A stretch of DNA of 64,000 nt from Shewanella marina JCM 15074. Lineage in GTDB: Bacteria; Pseudomonadota; Gammaproteobacteria; Enterobacterales; Shewanellaceae. The stretch lies in the NCBI RefSeq assembly GCF_000614975.1, contig NZ_BALM01000025.1, positions 1 to 64,000 of the forward strand, read 5' to 3'. The stretch's first letter is position 1. Each line of letters starts with the position of its first letter. Made by a program: the position numbers and the translations under genes. The notes under the pieces were generated by a model, which worked only from the letters and a program-made list of their open reading frames with translations, did no database searches and was not told the origin of the DNA. Shown piece by piece: positions 1 through 7,860 of the stretch.

Positions 1-432
1 AAATATTATTTATTATATGAATAATATTTTATATCTATGTCTTATCGAGAAACTTAAGGTTTATTTTTGATTAGGCATATGATCCGTGTTATAGCTCATT
101 TACACAGCATGGATATATATAGACATAACAGGTTAAGTTTGAGGGAAGCACCATAAGCGCTCATCATGCAGTCTGATTGCAGAGCAATTGTCCTCACTTC
201 ATCGGCTTTAATGGGTCTGTTTTTAGAAAAAATCAAAAATTGTAAAAAAACAATTTATAACTTCAAAATTAAGCGCCATAACAGTGTTATATCTTGTTTT
301 GGTGTATGTTTTTAGTGTATGAGTGAAACAGGACTGTTTATATTAGGTCATACGTGTGCCTAAGTCGCTTTGAGTATTTTGTTACTAAGTCGCATACTCC
401 TCGCGAATTTTTGATTTACATGAGTTAACACT
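1..432. other. Intergenic region upstream of the permease
   Basis: I see no convincing gene here. The region is AT-rich and has a short inverted repeat, AAATTGT/ACAATTT, around 236-257. Two TAAGTCGC repeats near 361 and 388 flank a short spacer. It probably carries the promoter and leader of the permease that begins at 433, but no promoter can be assigned confidently. Confidence 0.4.
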
Positions 433-1698
433 GTGTCTGCATCGCAAAATATCACTTTAGAAATCGACCCCGTAAGCACATCTCGCTGGACTGCGACAGA
501 CATGAGTTGGATGCTCAGTTTGTTTGGCACTGCAGTTGGGGCAGGTATTTTATTTTTACCTATTAATATTGGCATTGGTGGTTTTTGGCCATTGGTGATT
601 ATTGCGTTAATCGCGGGTCCAATGACTTATTGGGCACATCGTGGTTTAGCTCGTTTTGTATTATCATCTTCTAATAAAAGCAGTGATTTTACCGACGTAG
701 TAGAAGAGCATTTTGGTGCTAAAGCGGGTCGCTTAATTTCATTACTCTACTTCTTATCTATTTTCCCTATTTTGTTGATATATGGTGTTGGTTTAACTAA
801 CACCACCAATAGCTTTATTGTGCATCAGTTGCATATGGCTGAACCATCTCGGGTATTACTTTCAGGCATATTAGTGTTTGGTATGATTACGGTAATGATG
901 GCCGGTGAAAAGGCGATGCTACGTGCGTTTGAAATTATCGTCTATCCATTGAGCTTAATTCTTGCTGGCTTATCTATTTATTTGATCCCAAGCTGGAAGG
1001 CGCCTGATTTTTCTATTGTGCCTGATACTAAAGATTTTATTTCAACCTTATGGTTAGCGTTACCCGTTGTTGTTTTCGCATTTAGTTATACCCCTGTGAT
1101 TTCTGGATTTACTAATGCACAGCGCCGTATACATGGTAATTTAGCCACTCACAAAACAGAGCAGATCTTAAAGCGAACTTCAGTTATGTTGCTTTTATTT
1201 GTATTGTTTTTTGTTTTCTCATGTGTGTTGAGCTTAACACCAGAGCAATTACATCAGGCTAAAGCACAAAATGTGTCAGTTTTGTCATACCTGGCAAATA
1301 TTCATAACAATCATATTATTATGATTTTAGGTCCATTTATTGCGTTTATTGCTATTACTTCATCATTTTTAGGCCACTTTATGGGGGCGCGTGAGAGCTT
1401 TAATGGGCTAATGCATAAGCAAACGGGCTGGTCTGTGCGCAAGATTGATCGCATCGGTGTCGTGGTGATGTTTTTCTCTATTTGGTTAGTATCAGTATTA
1501 AACCCTAGTATTTTGGGAATGATCGAGATGATCTCGGGTCCTATTATTGCGATGATCTTATTTATTATGCCGATGGTTGCGGTTTATAAGGTGGATGCGC
1601 TAAAACAATATAGAGGTAAAACGAGTACTATTTTTGTGTTATTAATGGGGGCACTTGCCATCTCAGCTATCTTGTTTTCGATGGCGACTCAATCCTAG
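433..1698 (+). CDS. HAAAP-family amino acid permease (SdaC-like serine/threonine transporter)
   Basis: This 421-residue polytopic inner-membrane protein has about 11 hydrophobic segments. The start of the first segment reads GTAVGAGILFLPI, the hallmark of the hydroxy/aromatic amino acid permease family that includes SdaC, TdcC and TyrP. These are proton- or sodium-coupled importers. Overall length and the central PVVVFAFSYTPVISGF segment favour the serine/threonine branch, but the exact substrate is inferred. The start is GTG at 433; no strong Shine-Dalgarno is visible, so a nearby alternative start is possible. A strong hairpin terminator follows, shared with the convergent neighbour. No serine deaminase gene adjoins it within the window. 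Confidence 0.8.
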   Translation: MSASQNITLEIDPVSTSRWTATDMSWMLSLFGTAVGAGILFLPINIGIGGFWPLVIIALIAGPMTYWAHRGLARFVLSSSNKSSDFTDVVEEHFGAKAGRLISLLYFLSIFPILLIYGVGLTNTTNSFIVHQLHMAEPSRVLLSGILVFGMITVMMAGEKAMLRAFEIIVYPLSLILAGLSIYLIPSWKAPDFSIVPDTKDFISTLWLALPVVVFAFSYTPVISGFTNAQRRIHGNLATHKTEQILKRTSVMLLLFVLFFVFSCVLSLTPEQLHQAKAQNVSVLSYLANIHNNHIIMILGPFIAFIAITSSFLGHFMGARESFNGLMHKQTGWSVRKIDRIGVVVMFFSIWLVSVLNPSILGMIEMISGPIIAMILFIMPMVAVYKVDALKQYRGKTSTIFVLLMGALAISAILFSMATQS

Positions 1699-1734
1699 TA
1701 TTTAATCCAGCTTTTAGTATAAGTTTGATAAATG

Positions 1735-1760
1735 ATAAGGGCGCATTAGCGCCCTTATTT
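1735..1760. terminator. Bidirectional hairpin terminator between convergent genes
   Basis: A perfect 10-bp stem, ATAAGGGCGC/GCGCCCTTAT, has an ATTA loop. T-rich sequence follows on the plus strand and A-rich sequence flanks it on the other side. It lies between the stop of the permease and the stop of the iron-sulfur flavoprotein. Confidence 0.85.
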
Positions 1761-1791
1761 AGTTTAGAAATAGTCACTTCCAAGTTATCGA

Positions 1792-4083
1792 TTATGTGCG
1801 GTCAACATAGTGAGTATGTAATAATTCATGGGCGATATCACTCAGTGGAGAATGTGCAAAGTCCTCATAAAACAGCTGTACGGCTGGACTTGCATGACTC
1901 ATTCTAATCTCTGCTTGTTTGTCGTCTTGATATAATCCCGCACTGCGCTTACGAATTAAGCCTAGACGTTTATCTAATTTATTAACTAATGCCCCTGTCG
2001 GACAAACCTGCACGCAGTTACCACATTGAATACAGTTACTGTCGCCCATTGATACTCTAAATCCCGCCCGAGGTGCTTTACGGGTAGGTATTTCGCCTAG
2101 TGGCAGCGCGCTATAATGGTTTTCGGTAAAGCTAATAGCATTACGACCATTACTCTGACAGACATTAATACATGAGCCACAACTGATACAACGGTTGGCA
2201 TCAAAGGTGATTAGCGGCGCAGAACGGTCAATTGCAAAACGATGTGCATGAGAGGTATCTAGCATAGTTTCGTTAACTTTGTATTGCGTCGCATACTGTC
2301 TTAGCTTGCATTCCATATTGGCTTGGCATGCACATTCAAGGCAGCGATTGGCTTCTGCAACCGCTTGTTTATCTGAATAGCCTAACTCCACTTCATGGAA
2401 ATTGAGTGCCCGCTGTAATGCTGCCAGTTCAGGCATTTTTATCCGTGGTTTGATGCTGTCTGTTGGGTAGAGGGATGCATCCAATTGCTTGGTCTTTTCA
2501 GCCTTACGAGAATTAAACTGTTTAGGGTTTAGTTCGCAAGTTAAGCCGCTAGTAAGCAGTTTTTCTATCGCTTCTGCCGCTAAATGGCCATCTGCGATCG
2601 CAGCTACTGCAGTTGCAGGGCCACGGCGTGAGTCACCCACAATAAACAATTTATCAACGCCAGTGGACATAGTATGGTCGCAACCAATAATGGTATTCCA
2701 GCGTGTTAATGCCAATTGTCCTGTTGATAATTGATTCTTAGGATGCGCTAAAAATGATAAATCAGTCTGTTGAGATACGGCGGCGATAACGGTATCGAAT
2801 GCTTCGGTAAAGGTTTCACCACTGACAACAGGACTACGTCTTCCTGACTCATCTGGTTCGCTAAGTACCATTTTGTCAAATGTGACTTGATATACTTGGC
2901 CATTAGCATCTGCATGATTTTGAGCTGGGTTGGTTAAGAAGTGAAATTTTACGCCTTCTACTTCTGCTTCATGAATTTCATAAGGTTCAGCAGGCATATC
3001 AGCTTTTGTTCTGCGATAAATAAGTGTTACATCTGCGCCAGCTCTTAACGCTGTTCTAGCGCAGTCAATCGCCGTATTACCACCACCAATAACTGCTACC
3101 TTTTTGCCCGTGACTAAGCGCTGCTCGGTACAATAATCTTTTAAGTAATCAACGCCTAGATAACACCCTGCTAAATCACTACCTGGATAATCCATTGGTA
3201 CGGCTTTTTGAGCACCAATTGCTAAGCATACTGCATCATAGTCTGTGATTAATTGCTCAAAATAGATATCTTTACCAAGGTGGGTGTTGGTGACAATCGA
3301 TAGGCCATTACGGCTTAATAATTCAATTTCTTTATCAAGAATATCCTTTGGCAGTCTGTACTCAGGAATACCATATCTTAACCATCCTCCTGCTTTTGGC
3401 ATGGAGTCAAAAATAGTGACTTGATGGCCATTATTGGATAAGAAATAGCCCGCAGTTAATCCAGCTGGTCCCGCGCCGATAATAGCGACTTTTTTACCTG
3501 TGTCAGGCTTACGTGGTGGCACGTAACTTTGGCTGTCTTGTAGATCTAAATCTGCGGCATGACGCTTTAATTGGCGTATTGCTAAAGGTTCATCAATTAA
3601 TGAACGGCGGCATTCAGCCTCACAAAATGCAGGGCAAACGCGACCAATAGAGAGCGGTAATGGGAGTTTTTGTTTAATGACTTTTACCGCTTCAGTGTGA
3701 TTGCCTTGAGCGATATGATAAAGGTAACTTTGAACATCAACCCCTGCAGGGCAAGCTTGCTGACAAGGAGCCTCACAATCAGCAAAATGATCTTGTAAAA
3801 TAGCTTGTAATGCTTGTTGACGCCATTGGCTAAGTACTGCAGATTGAGTGGTGATTTCCATGCCTGCTTGGGCGATAGTTTCACAGGATCTTACACAGTT
3901 TTTTTCATCATTAAAGTTGACTTCAACAACGCATAAGTTGCAATTGGTATAACATTCACCTTTTTTATGAGAACTGCTATTACAGATATGCGGAATATTG
4001 ATGCCGGCTTCCGTTGCAATACTTAATAACGTTTTCCCTTCTGCGACTGTAATTACAGTATTATCTATCCTTAAATCTATCAT
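1792..4083 (-). CDS. Multidomain iron-sulfur flavoprotein (2Fe-2S / GltD-like / 2x4Fe-4S oxidoreductase)
   Basis: This 763-residue protein begins with a NuoG/ferredoxin-like 2Fe-2S domain (Cys34, 44, 48 and 51, then C63 and C67). A cysteine-rich linker with DC-x3-C-x3-CPAG follows. The centre is a glutamate-synthase-small-subunit-type reductase with an FAD motif (AIIGAGPAGLTAGYFLS) and an NAD(P) motif (VAVIGGGNTAIDCARTAL). Near the C terminus are two 4Fe-4S clusters, CISCGSCINVC and CIQCGNCVQVCPTGAL. The architecture suggests NAD(P)H-dependent electron transfer to or from a ferredoxin or partner dehydrogenase. Relatives are often annotated as formate-dehydrogenase-associated or AegA-like. The partner is not adjacent here, and a link to the formate dehydrogenase 15 kb away is only a suggestion. 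Confidence 0.8.
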   Translation of the reverse strand: MIDLRIDNTVITVAEGKTLLSIATEAGINIPHICNSSSHKKGECYTNCNLCVVEVNFNDEKNCVRSCETIAQAGMEITTQSAVLSQWRQQALQAILQDHFADCEAPCQQACPAGVDVQSYLYHIAQGNHTEAVKVIKQKLPLPLSIGRVCPAFCEAECRRSLIDEPLAIRQLKRHAADLDLQDSQSYVPPRKPDTGKKVAIIGAGPAGLTAGYFLSNNGHQVTIFDSMPKAGGWLRYGIPEYRLPKDILDKEIELLSRNGLSIVTNTHLGKDIYFEQLITDYDAVCLAIGAQKAVPMDYPGSDLAGCYLGVDYLKDYCTEQRLVTGKKVAVIGGGNTAIDCARTALRAGADVTLIYRRTKADMPAEPYEIHEAEVEGVKFHFLTNPAQNHADANGQVYQVTFDKMVLSEPDESGRRSPVVSGETFTEAFDTVIAAVSQQTDLSFLAHPKNQLSTGQLALTRWNTIIGCDHTMSTGVDKLFIVGDSRRGPATAVAAIADGHLAAEAIEKLLTSGLTCELNPKQFNSRKAEKTKQLDASLYPTDSIKPRIKMPELAALQRALNFHEVELGYSDKQAVAEANRCLECACQANMECKLRQYATQYKVNETMLDTSHAHRFAIDRSAPLITFDANRCISCGSCINVCQSNGRNAISFTENHYSALPLGEIPTRKAPRAGFRVSMGDSNCIQCGNCVQVCPTGALVNKLDKRLGLIRKRSAGLYQDDKQAEIRMSHASPAVQLFYEDFAHSPLSDIAHELLHTHYVDRT

Positions 4084-4493
4084 GGTATTGCTCTTCTCTG
4101 TTTTCCTACTTGAGACGGCTGCGTACTACTTCAAGTGGAGATCATTAAATTGTAAATATGCTTCTTAATTAGCGCATAAAAGAGAATATGCGTTGAAAAA
4201 TGATATTTACAGTGATTGAGAGTAGTAACGGTGATCCCGAGTCAAGTCAGTCGATACAGAAGAGGAGAGGCTTGATTCCTGTACCATAAACTCATGTGGG
4301 TATATACAACATACTCGCTAGTATTAATTACGATATTCATAACAGCTTAGTTGTTATAAATATCACAATTTTGATAAGTGCAATTTTAAATTAGGTGATA
4401 ATTGGAGTGATGGTCACAGAAAATTATATAAATTAAAAATTATTAAATTAATGACTTATATATTAGAAATAGGGCGCATTTATTTAGATATAA
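4084..4493. other. AT-rich intergenic region
   Basis: This region lies upstream of the minus-strand flavoprotein and downstream of the minus-strand exported protein, so it should hold the flavoprotein promoter. I see no ORF and no RNA gene. Half-sites resembling CRP boxes near 4406-4417 are wrongly spaced, so I do not call them. Confidence 0.4.
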
Positions 4494-4522
4494 AAAACGA
4501 GCATGATTAAAATGCTCGTTTT
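4494..4522. terminator. Hairpin terminator
   Basis: An 11-bp stem (AAAACGAGCAT/ATGCTCGTTTT) has a 7-base loop and T-rich flanks on both strands. It lies 48 bases beyond the stop of the minus-strand gene at 4570 and probably ends its transcript. Confidence 0.8.
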
Positions 4523-4569
4523 AATGGTTAGTCTTCTTTTATTAACGGTTTAATTAAAGACGTGACTAA

Positions 4570-4959
4570 TTATTTTTGGTTACCATAAACTTTAAGACCT
4601 GCACGAGTGCCTTCAGAGTTACCGTAAACTTCGATATTTTTTACGCAACGTTGGTACGCAAATGGACGCCACTTTGTTTCTTGACCTTTCTTCAGATCGC
4701 GATAGAAGTTGATTCGTTTGGTTTCGCCATTGCGGAATTTAATCACCATATGTTCAATGCGTAAATCGCGTTCAGCTTTTACTTTAATCGCATTGGCTTT
4801 ACGGCAGACTAATAATGGGATTTTCGCGGCATGGTTGCCAACTTCAAGTAAAATTGTACGGCCTAGAGTAATACGCTCATCAGCTTGTGCCATAGTGGTT
4901 GTTGCGCCAAATAGGCTTGCGCCGATAACTAAGCTGGTCACTAATGTTTTAATATTCAT
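4570..4959 (-). CDS. Small exported protein, DUF2541/YaaI-like
   Basis: The 129-residue protein has a clear Sec signal peptide (MNIKTLVTSLVIGASLFGATTTMAQA) that is probably cleaved after residue 26. The mature part has two cysteines about 50 residues apart, in VCRKANAIKV and RCVKNIEVYG, which could form a periplasmic disulfide. The pattern of an LPLLVCR-like strand, a GQ-x-TKW segment and a late RCVK strand resembles the DUF2541/YaaI family as I recall it. The function is unknown. It stands alone, with its own terminator. Confidence 0.65.
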   Translation of the reverse strand: MNIKTLVTSLVIGASLFGATTTMAQADERITLGRTILLEVGNHAAKIPLLVCRKANAIKVKAERDLRIEHMVIKFRNGETKRINFYRDLKKGQETKWRPFAYQRCVKNIEVYGNSEGTRAGLKVYGNQK

Positions 4960-5352
4960 TTTATCTACTTTAGCTTGTGTATTAAAAAACGGGCTTATCT
5001 TAACTGGCTTTGTACACTAGGTTAAGAGAATAAACGTATCATATTGTACACGTTAAAGTTTGAACCTCTTTTAAAACGGTAAATACCTAAATTAGATGCT
5101 GGTTTGTATTGTATTTGTAAAATAAAATACTGCTTAGTTTGCGTGTTAAATGAGATAAATTCGTAGTGAACTGGTGAATCCTCAATATCTTATCTTACTA
5201 TTTAAATATGAAGCTTCTTTAGATATCGAGTGCAATCGTTTATAAGAATAGGTTAGTGATAGTTTATTGTTAATTAACAATATTTCACGAAAACATTATT
5301 GTTTTAAGATGGGTTATCTTCCTATGATGAAGTGAAATATTTGGAGATGATT
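4960..5352. other. AT-rich intergenic region between divergent genes
   Basis: The region separates the minus-strand exported protein from the plus-strand 81-residue protein and must contain both promoters. I see no further ORF, RNA gene or clear operator. Confidence 0.4.
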
Positions 5353-5598
5353 ATGAACAATAAACAAACATCAGCAAAAGTAGCACATGATGCTGCCGAA
5401 GTTTTACATGATCCACATGCCTCTAAAATTCAGAAGTCACTAGCGGCATCGGCGTTATCTCAATCACATAGCCAAAAAGAGACGAGTAGCGCAATGGAGA
5501 CAAAAGCAGCTAAGGCATTATCAAGCAGTAAATATAGCGCTAAAACGAAAGAGTTTGCAGCCAGTGTTTTGGCTCAATCAGATAAAGAACGTCAATAG
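5353..5598 (+). CDS. 81-residue protein with an internal duplication, function unknown
   Basis: The ATG at 5353 is favoured over upstream alternatives because GGAG lies six bases before it. The protein is rich in Ala, Ser, Lys and Gln with no membrane segment or signal. It consists of two similar units of about 30 residues; the first ends KSLAASALSQS and the second KEFAASVLAQS. Each unit looks like a helical pair. I do not recognise a named domain; similar small repeat proteins occur in marine gammaproteobacteria as far as I recall. A shared terminator follows. Confidence 0.65.
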   Translation: MNNKQTSAKVAHDAAEVLHDPHASKIQKSLAASALSQSHSQKETSSAMETKAAKALSSSKYSAKTKEFAASVLAQSDKERQ

Positions 5599-5611
5599 CG
5601 ATGGGCGCAGT

Positions 5612-5639
5612 AGATCGTTTTATAAGGTTAAAACGATCT
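5612..5639. terminator. Bidirectional hairpin terminator
   Basis: A perfect 10-bp stem, AGATCGTTTT/AAAACGATCT, separates the convergent stops of the 81-residue protein and the ArsR regulator. Confidence 0.8.
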
Positions 5640-5649
5640 ATTGCGTTTT

Positions 5650-5943
5650 TTATCGTAACGAGTCGGCGCAGCATTCATCTTGTAAAAATGCAATAACAGC
5701 TTCAAGTTGATCAAATTGCGCCACACAAAATAGGGTGCGTCCCTCTCGTCGTTGAGTCAAAAGCTGTGCAGATGCAAGACTGGTGAGATGATGTGAGAGT
5801 GTAGAGCCTGGAATGGCTAATTGCTGTTGAATATCACCGACGGCAATACCTTGATAGCCTGCTTTAACCAATCGTTTAAAAATGGCAAGACGAGTAGGGT
5901 GACCTAACTCTTTCAGTGCTTTAGCGACCTGCTCTAGTTCCAT
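5650..5943 (-). CDS. ArsR-family winged-helix repressor
   Basis: The ORF extends further upstream, but the ATG at 5943 is preferred because GAGGA precedes it and MELEQVAKALKELGHPTRL is the usual family start. The 97-residue product has the ArsR winged-helix recognition segment AIPGSTLSHHLTSLASAQLL and the wing QRREGRTLFCV. A Cys pair (CC) near the C terminus and a single Cys in the wing could bind metal or metalloid, but the classic CVCDLC sensor is absent. It is divergent from an ArsP-like permease, and two matching operator-like sequences lie between them. Autoregulation and control of the permease are therefore likely. Confidence 0.88.
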   Translation of the reverse strand: MELEQVAKALKELGHPTRLAIFKRLVKAGYQGIAVGDIQQQLAIPGSTLSHHLTSLASAQLLTQRREGRTLFCVAQFDQLEAVIAFLQDECCADSLR

Positions 5944-5977
5944 CGTAATATTCCTCATTGACTGCAAGCATAAAAAC

Positions 5978-5998
5978 ATTTCGATAATAACAGAAATA
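5978..5998. promoter_or_regulatory. ArsR operator candidate, copy 1
   Basis: The site is an imperfect inverted repeat with ATTTCGAT on the left and AGAAATA on the right. It matches copy 2 at 17 of 21 positions. It lies 35 bases upstream of the regulator start, in the divergent promoter region. Confidence 0.6.
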
Positions 5999-6026
5999 AC
6001 TTGATCTGAGAAAAAAATGTCACTAT

Positions 6027-6047
6027 ATTTCGATTATTCTAGAAATA
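6027..6047. promoter_or_regulatory. ArsR operator candidate, copy 2
   Basis: This is the second copy of the ATTTCGAT...AGAAATA motif, with the same spacing as copy 1. It lies 12 bases upstream of the permease start at 6059, where a bound repressor would block initiation. Confidence 0.6.
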
Positions 6048-6058
6048 TAGGTTTTATT

Positions 6059-6969
6059 ATGACAATTACATCTGAAATGATAGAGCAAACGCTATCAATG
6101 TTTGCTTTTTTAGCGGTGGAGTTAACATTATTATTCCTTGCTATCAGTTACCTAGTCGGGGTTTTGCAAGAATATATTCCCGCCTCAAAGATCCAAGCTA
6201 TTTTGAGCGCCAAAAAAGGCAAAGGTTATATTATTGCTGGTTTCCTTGGGGCGATTACACCATTTTGCTCATGCTCAACTATTCCTTTTTTAAAAGGCTT
6301 ATTAAGAGCAAAAGCAGGTTTTGGCACCATGATGGTATTCCTATTTGCAAGTCCATTACTTAACCCAATTATTATTGGTCTATTTGCCGTGACCTTTGGT
6401 ATTAAAGTTACCGTATTTTATTTTGTGTTTGCCATGGGGGTATCCGTTTTAGCAGGGTATCTGTTAGAGAAACTTGGCTTTGAACGTTACATAAAAGCAG
6501 AAGCTTATGAAGCCCCAAAAACTTGCTGTGGCAGTTCATGTGGCAGTCGACCTAAGCCAATCAATAAGTGGTATCGAATTTGGCTTAGTACATGGAGTGA
6601 CTTTAAAAAGGTCATGCCTTATTTATTACTCGGTATTGCTGTTGGTTCGCTTATTTATGGGGTTATCCCAACGGAGTTTATTGCCAGTGTGGCGAGTGAC
6701 AATAATCCATTTGCTATCCCTGTTGCGGCGGTGATTGGTATACCGTTGTACATTCGCGCTGAAGCGTGATCCCGTTAAGTGCGGCATTAGCGGCAAAAGG
6801 TATGGGCTTAGGAGCGGTAATGGCGTTAATTATCGGCAGTGCTGGTGCAAGTCTGACCGAAGTAATTTTGCTTAAATCAATCTTTAAAAACAAAATGATT
6901 ATTGCGTTTTTAGTGGTTATTTTAGGTATGGCTGTAGGCGCTGGTTACCTGTATCAGTGGTTGTTCTAA
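6059..6969 (+). pseudogene. ArsP/UPF0718-family permease, interrupted by a one-base frameshift
   Basis: The conceptual product is about 303 residues with roughly eight membrane segments. It has the conserved Cys motif TPFCSCSTIPFLKGL and a cytoplasmic CCGSSCGS cluster, which are typical of ArsP/YraQ-type permeases that export trivalent arsenicals or related thiophilic compounds. The first reading frame stops at 6769 after PLYIRAEA, and the second resumes at 6766 with IPLSAALAAKGMG. Restoring one G in GAAGCGTGATC (giving GCG GTG) rejoins them. The start at 6059 is chosen because the upstream ATG at 6017 lies before operator copy 2. Whether the gene is truly broken or this is a sequencing indel cannot be decided here. 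Confidence 0.8.
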
Positions 6970-7095
6970 TGACTATTTTCAAACAACGTTAGTTATTTGG
7001 GAGAGATCTGACACATGGATGTTATTTATATGCGATATCTTTTTGCTTATCAAATGAGCAGCAGGTATGTTGGATAAAAAATGGAGTGAATAGCG

Positions 7096-7797
7096 ATGAT
7101 CACACTGTATGGTTTTGGTGGCTTATTTGGTAGTGAAGAGGGCAGTCCTTTTGTCGCAAAAGTGATGACCTTTTTAAAAATAGCTGATGTTGAATTTGAG
7201 ATGAAGCGCGGTGCCAAATATTTAAAACACGCCCCTAAAGGCAAATTACCTTACCTTACTGATGGGGCGAATAGCATTGGTGAATCAGATATCATTATTG
7301 ACTATATATGCCAGCAATATCATATCGATTTAGAGCAGCATTTAACGGTAGAGCAGCGTGGTCAGTCATATTTATTGAGGAAGGCCATTGATGGCCAGTT
7401 ATGTGATTTATTAGTCTATTCTCGCTGGATTGATGAACCAAGCTTTCAAGCCATGAAGCAACAACTCACACGAAAAATGCCGATACCAATTAAATATATT
7501 GCGCCAATCGTAGTGCGTAAAAAAGTGCATAAGCGCATGGCGAATATTGGCTTATTTGATTTCAGCAGTGAACAAATTCACGAACTACTGGATAAAAACC
7601 TAAGCGCATTATCACAAGTATTATCCGATAAAACTTACTTTTTTGGCGAACAACCGAGTCTACTTGATGCGGTTGCATACGGTACGTTAAGCCAGTTTAT
7701 GTTGAGTGAGTTAGATAATTCTTATAATCAACGGGCTAAATTACATACTAATCTGGTGCAGTATTGTCAGCGGATGCGACTACAGTATTATGTTTAG
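7096..7797 (+). CDS. Glutathione S-transferase-like protein
   Basis: This 233-residue protein has an N-terminal thioredoxin-like GST domain (MITLYGFGG, then GKLPYLTDG and the glutathione-site motif ESDIIIDYI). A helical C-terminal domain contains FGEQPSLLDAVAYGTLSQF, the GST N-capping/hydrophobic staple region. It resembles the metaxin/Fax-like branch more than classical detoxifying GSTs. The substrate is unknown. GGAG lies nine bases before the ATG. A strong terminator follows. Confidence 0.8.
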   Translation: MITLYGFGGLFGSEEGSPFVAKVMTFLKIADVEFEMKRGAKYLKHAPKGKLPYLTDGANSIGESDIIIDYICQQYHIDLEQHLTVEQRGQSYLLRKAIDGQLCDLLVYSRWIDEPSFQAMKQQLTRKMPIPIKYIAPIVVRKKVHKRMANIGLFDFSSEQIHELLDKNLSALSQVLSDKTYFFGEQPSLLDAVAYGTLSQFMLSELDNSYNQRAKLHTNLVQYCQRMRLQYYV

Positions 7798-7820
7798 CGC
7801 GCGGTTAGATAATATTAATT

Positions 7821-7858
7821 AAAAGTGGGTAAGCAATTAATTAAGCTTACCCACTTTT
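7821..7858. terminator. Bidirectional hairpin terminator
   Basis: A 14-bp perfect stem (AAAAGTGGGTAAGC and its complement) encloses a 10-base AT loop between the convergent GST and Ig-repeat lipoprotein genes. Confidence 0.9.
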
Positions 7859-7860
7859 TA

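Noticed and set aside
361..396. TAAGTCGC direct repeats as an attachment site
   Set aside because: Two eight-base copies this close together in AT-rich DNA, with no integrase nearby, give no support for an att site.
4400..4420. CRP-like site in the leader of the iron-sulfur flavoprotein gene
   Set aside because: The GTGA and TCAC half-sites are only three bases apart instead of six, so CRP would not bind them in the known way.
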